Assembly: GCA_023257975.1 (NCBI GenBank)
Contig: JALRAW010000074.1
Coordinates: 1-19,611 of the forward strand
Reading direction: 5' to 3'
Source of the DNA: Candidatus Fonsibacter sp.
GTDB taxonomy: Bacteria; Pseudomonadota; Alphaproteobacteria; Pelagibacterales; Pelagibacteraceae
DNA length: 19,611 nucleotides
The notes below the pieces were generated by a model. The model searched no databases, was not told the origin of the DNA, and saw only the letters and a list, made by a program, of their open reading frames with translations. This document shows positions 14,146 through 19,611 of the stretch, in pieces. The translations under genes were made by a program, and so were the position numbers. Position 1 is the first letter of the stretch. Each line of letters begins with the position of its first letter.

Positions 14146-16244
14146 GTTGAGATTGAGTTATTATTTCTAAATTTAAACCATCTATAAATAATAAATAAGA
14201 ACATGAGTGCAAAACCTAATTCATCCGTTAATGGAATAGCTACAATCAATAATATTGCAACCATCATACAAATAATTCTCTCAAAAATATTTAATCGTGC
14301 ATTCATATATCCAACTGCAGCGATACCTAAAAATAAAATAGCAATGACTGCTTTTATACAAATGTAAGCAACAGAAATAACAATTGTTGAAATGTCTTTA
14401 TTTGCAAGCCCCTGCAACATTAGTTCTGGACTATAAACCGCCATAAATGGCACAACAAAACCTGCTACGGCTAGTTTTACTGCCTCTAAAGAAATTTTAA
14501 ATCCACTTTCTTTGGCAAATGGTGCTGCTGCAAAACAAGCGAGAGCAACAGGTGGGGTCAGATCTGCCATAATACCAAAATAAAAAACAAACATGTGACT
14601 TATAATTAGAGGTACTCCCAATTTTAAAAGAGCAGGGCCTGCTATTGCAGATGTAATAATATAATTTGGAATTGTTGGAATTCCCATTCCAAGTATAAGA
14701 CAAATAACCATAGTTAGTAATAAAGATAAAAATAAACTGTTTTCTCCTACTTTAATTACAAACTGACCAAATGTATTTGCTGCACCTGTTAAGGTTAATG
14801 TGCCAATTACAATCCCAACAACTGCGCAAGCAACTCCCACTGGCAATGAAGCTTTACCACCCTCAGCAAGAGCATCTCTACATGAAAGCAAAGTCTCTCT
14901 CCCACCCTTAAATATAAAATTAATAGCTACTAACGTTGATATTGAAATTACAATAACTTTTATTCCCATCTCAAAAAATGAAGCAGAAACTAAACCAAGT
15001 AAAACCCAAAATATTACTCTTTTATATTTTGACAAAGTTCCTGCAATTGGTGCCCCTAAAATTAAAAATATAATAAATGCAAGACCAATAGTTCCTGCAT
15101 ATAAAGGAGTGTAGCCAGAAAAAAGTAGGTAAACTAATACAGCAAGTGGCAAAACTAAATACCAACCTTCTTTTAAAGCATTTATAACTGAGGGAAGTTC
15201 ATTTTTTGACATTCCAAGTAGATTTCTTTTTCCAGCCTCTAAGTAAACCATCCACCAACATGAAACATAATAAAGTATTGCTGGTATTATTGCGGCTTTA
15301 ACAATCTCAAAATATTTAACCCCTAATGTTTCCGCCATAATAAAAGCAACTGCACCCATAACTGGAGGCATGATCTGTCCTCCCATAGAAGAAGTCGCTT
15401 CAACACCACCCGCAAAAGCTGGTGAGTAACCATATTTTTTCATTAAAGGAATTGTAAACTGCCCTGAAGTTACAACGTTAGCAATTCCCGATCCTGAAAT
15501 AGTTCCCATTAATGCAGATGAAGCGACACAAACTTGTGCTGGACCTCCTCTGGTATGCCCAAAAAGACCTAATGCTACATCATTAAAAAGTTTTATCATT
15601 CCGGCTCGTTCTAGGAATGAACCAAATAAAATAAATAAAAAAACGAATGTACATGAAACATATATAGGAATTCCATATATTCCCTCTGTTCCGTAGCTCA
15701 TGTGCTCAATGATTTGCTTAAAATCGTAGCCACGATGTTGGAATATACCTGGAAGATATTTTCCAAAAAAACAATAAAGCAAGAATATAGATGCAATTAA
15801 AGTAAGCGCATAACCCATTACTATCCAAGCTGCAGCTAAAACTAATATAAGAGCGATAACTCCAAAAAAAATATCGGTCGGTAATAGATCACCATAACGA
15901 GTGATAAGTGGCGTGTATTCAATAGTTTGATAAATTGCAATTACAAAACTTAAAATTCCAGCAATCCAAGATAATATTTTAAATAAACTATTCTGTTTTT
16001 TTAACGCGCAAACTAAAGGAAATCCTAATAGTCCTAAAAAACCTACATGTACCGCTCTTAAAATCTGACTAGGTAAATCTAATAGATGTGCAGCGGTAAT
16101 AACTTGAAATACAGAAAATGAAATAGCAATATAAAATAAGACTTTTCCCTCTAAAGAAGTTGGGAAACTTTCTGTAGAAGGATCATAAAATCCAGCCGAT
16201 TGTTTTTCGGCTGGATTATCTGAAATATTTTGATTTATATTCAC
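14142..16244 (-). CDS. TRAP transporter permease, fused 4TM/12TM subunits (TAXI type)
   Basis: Ion-gradient-driven inner-membrane importer in which the small (4TM, DctQ-like) and large (12TM, DctM-like) subunits are fused, as is normal for TAXI-TRAP systems. 700 residues and highly hydrophobic. The large-subunit core is clear in GSFLERAGMIKLFNDVALGLFGHTRGG (about 207-233), followed by SSALMGTISGSGIANVVTSGQFTIP and SMGGQIMPPVMGAVAF, and later GMGIPTIPNYIITSAI. The start is GTG at 16244, because the frame is closed by TAG just upstream (16256-16254) and the conserved N-terminal AGFYDPSTESFP requires it. A perfect 11-bp hairpin lies in codons 10-19. It is 51 bases downstream of the TAXI gene and overlaps the DUF1850 gene. 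The substrate cannot be fixed; organic acids or glutamate-like ligands are likely. Confidence 0.95.
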   Translation of the reverse strand: MNINQNISDNPAEKQSAGFYDPSTESFPTSLEGKVLFYIAISFSVFQVITAAHLLDLPSQILRAVHVGFLGLLGFPLVCALKKQNSLFKILSWIAGILSFVIAIYQTIEYTPLITRYGDLLPTDIFFGVIALILVLAAAWIVMGYALTLIASIFLLYCFFGKYLPGIFQHRGYDFKQIIEHMSYGTEGIYGIPIYVSCTFVFLFILFGSFLERAGMIKLFNDVALGLFGHTRGGPAQVCVASSALMGTISGSGIANVVTSGQFTIPLMKKYGYSPAFAGGVEATSSMGGQIMPPVMGAVAFIMAETLGVKYFEIVKAAIIPAILYYVSCWWMVYLEAGKRNLLGMSKNELPSVINALKEGWYLVLPLAVLVYLLFSGYTPLYAGTIGLAFIIFLILGAPIAGTLSKYKRVIFWVLLGLVSASFFEMGIKVIVISISTLVAINFIFKGGRETLLSCRDALAEGGKASLPVGVACAVVGIVIGTLTLTGAANTFGQFVIKVGENSLFLSLLLTMVICLILGMGIPTIPNYIITSAIAGPALLKLGVPLIISHMFVFYFGIMADLTPPVALACFAAAPFAKESGFKISLEAVKLAVAGFVVPFMAVYSPELMLQGLANKDISTIVISVAYICIKAVIAILFLGIAAVGYMNARLNIFERIICMMVAILLIVAIPLTDELGFALMFLFIIYRWFKFRNNNSIST
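16189..16217 (-). promoter_or_regulatory. Perfect 11-bp hairpin at the start of the TRAP permease coding region
   Basis: AATCCAGCCGA (16189-16199) and TCGGCTGGATT (16207-16217) are exact reverse complements around a 7-base loop. In the message the stem begins about 28 bases after the GTG start and is followed by TTTTATG, so it resembles a weak attenuator. GC-rich perfect stems are rare in this DNA apart from the terminator at 8598. It encodes residues DNPAEKQSAGF of a poorly conserved N-terminus, so the codons are free to carry a signal. The function is an inference. Confidence 0.5.
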
Positions 16245-16295
16245 TTTCCCAATCTAAACTAACTAAATAAATAATTAGTTTTCATTTTTTAAATA

Positions 16296-17237
16296 TTACT
16301 TAATTAAACCTTTTTCTTTGTAATATTTAATTGCTCCAGGGTGAAGTGGTAATGGAGGATTTTTAGCAGCATCTTTCACATTTATAGCTTGAGCCGCTGA
16401 ATGTGCTGCCACTAACGCAGGAAGATTTTCATAAAACAACTTTGTCATTTGATAAGCAGTTGCATCTGAAACATCTTTACGTGTAACTAAATAATTAACT
16501 ACAGCTGCAGTATTAACATCCTCTGTTTGTCCTTTATAAGTATTAGCTGGAATTTTTCCAGAAACGAAAGGAGCTCCCATTTTTTTAATAACAGCATCAG
16601 GAACAGAGACAACTGTTATGTCTAATGAGTTAGCAAGATCTTTTAATGAAGCAACACCAAGACCTGCAGATTGCAATGTAGCATCTAATTGTCTATTTTT
16701 AATTAGTTCGACTGACTCTTGATAAGGAAGATATTCAATCTTTCCTAAATCTTTATAAGTCATCCCAGCAGCTGCAAAAAGAGCTCTAGAATTTAACTCA
16801 GTTCCAGATTTTGCTGCACCAACTGAAAGTCCTTTGCCTTTAAGATCTGCTAAGGTTTTTATTTTAGAGTCTTTAGAAGCTACAATTTGAATATAATTTG
16901 GATAAATTGCTCCAATAATTCTTAACTTATCAAGTTTACCTTTGAAACCTGCATCTTCTTTTCCTTCCCAAGCATCTTTTGCTGAATCGCCAAGAACAAA
17001 TGCTATTTCACCTTTTCCTTCTTGAAGAAGAACTAAATTTTCTACAGAAGCTTTAGTTACCTGAACCTGAACTTTAGAGTCTTTAATATTTTCCCCATAA
17101 ATCTTTGTAAGCGCTGATCCAAGCGGATAATAAACACCTGATGTTCCACCAGTTAAAATGTTTATAAACTCAGCTGAATTAGAAGTGCTAACTGTAAACA
17201 GTAAAGCAGTTAAAATTGATATTATTTTTTTAAACAT
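16296..17237 (-). CDS. TAXI family TRAP transporter solute-binding protein
   Basis: Periplasmic receptor that delivers its ligand to the fused TRAP permease encoded just downstream. 313 residues. The signal peptide MFKKIISILTALLFTVSTSNSA ends near residue 22. The mature start FINILTGGTSGVYYPLGSAL (24-43) is the TAXI hallmark, followed by AKSGTELNSRALFAAAGMTYKDL in the hinge region and a C-terminal PLPLHPGAIKYYKEKG typical of the family. It is first in the run TAXI-TRAP-DUF1850-acnA. A good ribosome-binding site (AAGGA, 17247-17243) and an exact TATAAT upstream support this start. The characterised Thermus TAXI protein binds glutamate/glutamine, so a glutamate- or carboxylate-type ligand is plausible but not shown. 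Confidence 0.95.
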   Translation of the reverse strand: MFKKIISILTALLFTVSTSNSAEFINILTGGTSGVYYPLGSALTKIYGENIKDSKVQVQVTKASVENLVLLQEGKGEIAFVLGDSAKDAWEGKEDAGFKGKLDKLRIIGAIYPNYIQIVASKDSKIKTLADLKGKGLSVGAAKSGTELNSRALFAAAGMTYKDLGKIEYLPYQESVELIKNRQLDATLQSAGLGVASLKDLANSLDITVVSVPDAVIKKMGAPFVSGKIPANTYKGQTEDVNTAAVVNYLVTRKDVSDATAYQMTKLFYENLPALVAAHSAAQAINVKDAAKNPPLPLHPGAIKYYKEKGLIK

Positions 17238-17242
17238 ACTAA

Positions 17243-17275
17243 TCCTTTTTAAATTGTTTATTTTTTTAAATTATA
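17243..17275 (-). promoter_or_regulatory. Candidate -10 box and ribosome-binding site of the TAXI-TRAP-acnA transcript
   Basis: On the minus strand an exact TATAAT (17275-17270) is followed about 23 bases later by AAGGA (17247-17243), which is 5 bases before the ATG at 17237. No good -35 lies 17 bases upstream: TAGTTT at a 16-base spacing is the best, and TTTACG is too close. The predicted leader would be about 25 bases. The rest of the 181-base gap up to msrB (17238-17418) is AT-rich and holds no convincing gene. Confidence 0.45.
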
Positions 17276-17418
17276 GATTAAAAAAAAGCGTAAACTAGAT
17301 GAAATATACTATTCTACTTTAGATTGTATTTATCTAATGAATAAAGAATTTTTTAAAAAACCATTTACAATATTAGTAGTAATTAGTTTTTAAAATTACA
17401 GAAAAATTAGCTAAAAAA

Positions 17419-17802
17419 ATGACCAAAAGCAAAGAAGAGTGGAAAAAAATTCTTTCAGAGAAAGAATACGATGTGCTTAGAAATGAAGGAACGGAAAAAG
17501 CCTACACTAGCGCATTAAATGATGAAAAAAGAGAAGGCAATTATTACTGCATAGGTTGCAATAATAAGCTTTTTAGTTCGAAAATGAAATTTGATAGTGG
17601 CACAGGATGGCCTTCTTTCTTTGAAAGTTATCCAGGCGCATTTGAAACAAGCACTGATTATAAATTAATTTATCCAAGAACAGAGTATCATTGCTCAAAA
17701 TGTAATGGTCATCATGGACATTTATTCGATGATGGCCCAAAACCTACTGGAAAAAGATATTGTAATAATGGAATTGTTTTAAAATTTATTCCAGAAAAAT
17801 AA
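17419..17802 (+). CDS. msrB: Peptide-methionine (R)-S-oxide reductase MsrB
   Basis: Repairs the R-epimer of methionine sulfoxide in proteins, protecting against oxidative damage, using thioredoxin-type reductants in the cytosol. 127 residues. Zinc-site pairs CIGC (44-47) and CSKC (92-95) are both intact. The FDSGTGWPSF signature (58-67), PRTEYHC (86-92), HGHLFDDGPKPTGKRYC (99-115) and catalytic Cys115 are present. The residue after the catalytic Cys is Asn (RYCNNG) where Ile or another hydrophobic residue is common; activity should survive. There is no obvious resolving Cys in the usual loop, so recycling may use another thiol. No Shine-Dalgarno sequence. The thioesterase gene follows after 5 bases. 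Confidence 0.96.
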   Translation: MTKSKEEWKKILSEKEYDVLRNEGTEKAYTSALNDEKREGNYYCIGCNNKLFSSKMKFDSGTGWPSFFESYPGAFETSTDYKLIYPRTEYHCSKCNGHHGHLFDDGPKPTGKRYCNNGIVLKFIPEK

Positions 17803-17807
17803 TTAAT

Positions 17808-18203
17808 ATGAATAATTCTAATTTTGCATCTGAAGTTAGTAAAAAAGGATTTATTAATCATATTGGGGGAATAGATTTTAAAAAAATTTCTGAGGATACT
17901 TTTGAATTTAGCGCAATAGTAAAAAATTATAATCTAAACTCAAAGGGTATAAGTCATGGAGGATATATTGCTGCAATATTGGATAATGGAATGGGCACTG
18001 CTGCTTATCATGTGATCGATGGAAAAAGATGTGTGACTATTGCACTAGATATAAAATTTATATCAGCTTCAAAAGAGGGTGACAATTTAATAGGTAAAGT
18101 AAAAATATCAAAAAAAACTAATTCATTAGTTTTTGTAATTGCTGAATTATTTGAAAAAAAAAATTTAATTGCAACAGCTTCTGGAACTTGGAAAATTATA
18201 TAA
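17808..18203 (+). CDS. PaaI-like hotdog-fold thioesterase
   Basis: Single hotdog domain of 131 residues of the PaaI/YbgC-like acyl-CoA thioesterase superfamily. The motif GISHGGYIAAILDNGMGTAAYH (47-68) carries the HGG turn (50-52) and the acidic residue Asp59 on the long helix expected for PaaI-type catalysis. The second half (LDIKFISASKEGDNLIGKVKISKKTNSLVFV) forms the typical strands. It likely works as a dimer or tetramer in the cytosol on an acyl-CoA; the acyl group cannot be told, and the neighbour msrB gives no clue. Probably cotranscribed with msrB. The azlD gene converges on it, with 22 AT-rich bases between and no stem-loop. Confidence 0.88.
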   Translation: MNNSNFASEVSKKGFINHIGGIDFKKISEDTFEFSAIVKNYNLNSKGISHGGYIAAILDNGMGTAAYHVIDGKRCVTIALDIKFISASKEGDNLIGKVKISKKTNSLVFVIAELFEKKNLIATASGTWKII

Positions 18204-18225
18204 TATTATTTTAATTTTTTTTAAT

Positions 18226-18558
18226 CTAATGAATGTAAAAATTTAAAATACCAAATAAAATAACTCCAAAAAATGACGATAATAAAACATTTTTTTTTGA
18301 AATAAAAAGAACAACAATTGTAATTCCCGCTACAAAGATTCTAATAAATGTAGATGTTTGTTCTAATGCGCCAACTGGATGAATAAAGATTCTCGCAATT
18401 AATGCGGCTAAAATTCCATATGAAATACAAGATACTAATTTAAATAATTTTCCCTCTTCATTCACAAAGTCTGAGGAAAAAACTCCCAAAAACCTAGGCA
18501 AATATGTAGCAACAGCTGTTAAAAGAATTGCAAAATAAATATAAGTTTCAGACATCAT
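18226..18558 (-). CDS. azlD: AzlD family branched-chain amino acid exporter small subunit
   Basis: Small integral membrane partner of AzlC; the pair (as in YgaZH and BrnFE) exports branched-chain amino acids and methionine and can confer resistance to leucine analogues. 110 residues with about four hydrophobic helices. Typical points are TAVATYLPRFLG (14-25), the YLPR motif being the family hallmark, and SYGILAALIARI (46-57). The ATG at 18558 directly abuts the azlC stop (18561-18559); a second ATG follows immediately, so the start could be one codon later. The C-terminus ends in the membrane, as usual. Confidence 0.9.
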   Translation of the reverse strand: MMSETYIYFAILLTAVATYLPRFLGVFSSDFVNEEGKLFKLVSCISYGILAALIARIFIHPVGALEQTSTFIRIFVAGITIVVLFISKKNVLLSSFFGVILFGILNFYIH

Positions 18559-19254
18559 TTACCTAATAAAAAAATAGTATGAAATTATTCCAGAGATAAT
18601 CCCTGCAAGTAATACGGACCAGTCTGGAGTAAATAGAAAAAGAATGGGTGCTAAAATAATTGATAAAAAAACAGTTGCTATAATATGTATTTTATTAAGA
18701 ACTGAGACAATCATACACATAAAATAAATTGGATTTAAAAAAATGACTGCAACAAAAATTTTTTTATTAATAATTCCTGCAGTATAAAATCCAATAACAG
18801 TTGCTATAGTAGATAATATCCAAAGAGTTGATCCTAAACCTAAAAAAAAACTAAAACGATTTTCTTTAGTTATCTTTTCATAGTTAGTAAGCATATAAAC
18901 CCAACTGGTAACAGCAATAAAATGTGCTAAAAAATAATAATGCCACCTTGGTCTGTTTTTTTGTCTAATAACTGGAACAAGATTTACTGTCATAGGATAT
19001 AATCTTGCGTTAGTTAAAAAAACAGCAATTAGAATATTTAATAAAGTCCCATTGACTATTAAAGTCTCAGCCATCACAACTTGTCCAGGTAAAGCAAAAC
19101 CAATTAATGTTGATAAAAAACTTTGAGCAGCATTTAATCCTGAATTTTTAAAAAGAGCACCTAAAGCAAAAAAACTAGCTGCAAGACTAATTCCTGGAAT
19201 TCCTAGCGCAGTAAAACAACCGTCTTTAAAATTATTATCAAAAGTTTTATTCAT
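18559..19254 (-). CDS. azlC: AzlC family branched-chain amino acid exporter large subunit
   Basis: Large membrane subunit of an AzlCD-type amino acid exporter. 231 residues, average for the family, with six to seven hydrophobic segments. Family signs: SLAASFFALGALFKNSGLNAAQSFL (24-48), the GFALPGQVVMAETL stretch (52-65, corresponding to the usual FAGSxQ), and FLTNARLYPM (79-88), the conserved N-x-R-Y element. The start ATG overlaps the stop of the upstream LysE-family gene (ATGA) and the stop abuts azlD, so all three are translationally coupled. The substrate is probably branched-chain amino acids or methionine by family; the sequence itself does not prove it. Confidence 0.92.
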   Translation of the reverse strand: MNKTFDNNFKDGCFTALGIPGISLAASFFALGALFKNSGLNAAQSFLSTLIGFALPGQVVMAETLIVNGTLLNILIAVFLTNARLYPMTVNLVPVIRQKNRPRWHYYFLAHFIAVTSWVYMLTNYEKITKENRFSFFLGLGSTLWILSTIATVIGFYTAGIINKKIFVAVIFLNPIYFMCMIVSVLNKIHIIATVFLSIILAPILFLFTPDWSVLLAGIISGIISYYFFIR

Positions 19255-19611
19255 AAATTAATTTTAGTACTTAAAATTCTATAAGCCAGAAATAGCAAAG
19301 CAAATCCTGATAATCTACTTATTAAATTTGGATAGTTTTTAAGAAAGATTGCTATTCTGCTTGATACGCCTGCATAAATTGTTAAGAAAAAAAAATCTAA
19401 AATGACGTGAGTTGTCATTAAAATAATAAAATGAACTAAGAAATTATTATTAGGATCTAAAAAAGTTGGAAACATAACCACAAAAAAAACTATTGCACCG
19501 GGACTAAATAAAGCTGAAACAAAACCATCTTTAAATAAATCTAATGCTGATCTAGTCCCAAAAGTTTTATCGATTGTAACGCCTGTCTTTCTTTTTAAAA
19601 ATCTTAAAGCC
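19251..19611 (-). CDS. LysE/RhtB family amino acid exporter, C-terminal part (truncated by window edge)
   Basis: The minus-strand frame is open from the right edge to its TGA at 19253-19251, giving about 119 residues; the family is usually 200-215, so the N-terminal half is outside the window. An internal GTG at 19481 could be taken for the start, but the upstream codons read RSALDLFKDGFVSALFSPGAIVFFVVMFPTFLDP, matching the LysE/RhtB block GFxxxLxNPKxxxFFxxxxPQF (SPG for the usual NPK), so this is a partial gene rather than a short one. Two more hydrophobic helices follow, ending in LSGFALLFLAYRIL, typical of the C-terminus. The stop overlaps the azlC start (ATGA). It probably exports an amino acid such as threonine, homoserine or lysine. 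Confidence 0.88.
   Translation of the reverse strand, partial: ALRFLKRKTGVTIDKTFGTRSALDLFKDGFVSALFSPGAIVFFVVMFPTFLDPNNNFLVHFIILMTTHVILDFFFLTIYAGVSSRIAIFLKNYPNLISRLSGFALLFLAYRILSTKINL

Noticed and set aside
17337..17393. An 18-codon open frame (MNKEFFKKPFTILVVISF) in the gap before msrB, resembling a small membrane or leader peptide.
   Set aside because: Very short, AT-rich, no ribosome-binding site and no regulatory stem after it; expected by chance in this sequence.
18204..18225. A possible terminator between the thioesterase and azlD genes.
   Set aside because: Only an AT run with T-tracts; no stem can be formed.
1..19611. Search for defence systems, prophage, insertion sequences, CRISPR arrays, tRNAs and riboswitches.
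   Set aside because: No recognisable transposase, integrase, terminal repeats, spaced repeats, cloverleaf or long structured leader; the window is metabolic and transport genes throughout.

Overview
The window is a gene-dense, AT-rich bacterial segment (roughly two-thirds A+T by eye) with very short intergenic gaps, few Shine-Dalgarno sequences and many ATGA-type stop/start overlaps. The protein families (chorismate synthase beside PdxH, a long AcnA-type aconitase, a fused TRAP permease with a TAXI binding protein, a LIV-type ABC importer) suggest a streamlined marine alphaproteobacterium, most likely of the SAR11/Pelagibacterales type. That placement is an inference from composition and gene content, not from a marker gene. 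I saw no rRNA, tRNA, CRISPR array, insertion sequence or phage gene, and no gene-free stretch reaches 300 bases.

Layout. (1) 1-2249: the 5' part of pdxH (minus strand, running off the left edge) lies divergent from aroC and a GTG-started rhomboid protease. (2) 2361-11091: a block that reads as one metabolic theme. A BDH2/DHRS6-like short-chain dehydrogenase and a DUF1445 (YcsI / D-glutamate-cyclase-like) protein are divergently paired. A complete LIV-type ABC importer follows, with livHMGF on the minus strand and its binding protein divergent from it. Then comes a full 5-oxoprolinase set with pxpA on the minus strand and pxpBC divergent on the plus strand. A strong intrinsic terminator lies between the binding-protein gene and pxpA. 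(3) 17237 down to 11101, minus strand: TAXI binding protein, fused TRAP permease, DUF1850 protein and aconitase acnA in one tight run. (4) 17419-18203: msrB and a PaaI-like thioesterase. (5) 18226-19611, minus strand: azlD, azlC and a LysE-family exporter cut by the right edge, probably an amino-acid-export operon.

How it may work together. The central block looks like uptake and salvage of cyclised glutamate or proline derivatives. The ABC importer would bring the compound in, DUF1445 would act at the D-glutamate/5-oxoproline level, PxpABC would open 5-oxoproline to glutamate with ATP, and the BDH2-like enzyme may reduce a related oxo-acid. The neighbouring TAXI-TRAP system, whose family has characterised glutamate-binding members, shares a probable operon with aconitase and so links a carboxylate importer to the TCA cycle. 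Individual gene families are assigned with high confidence. The shared-pathway reading is a hypothesis from gene neighbourhood and family knowledge.
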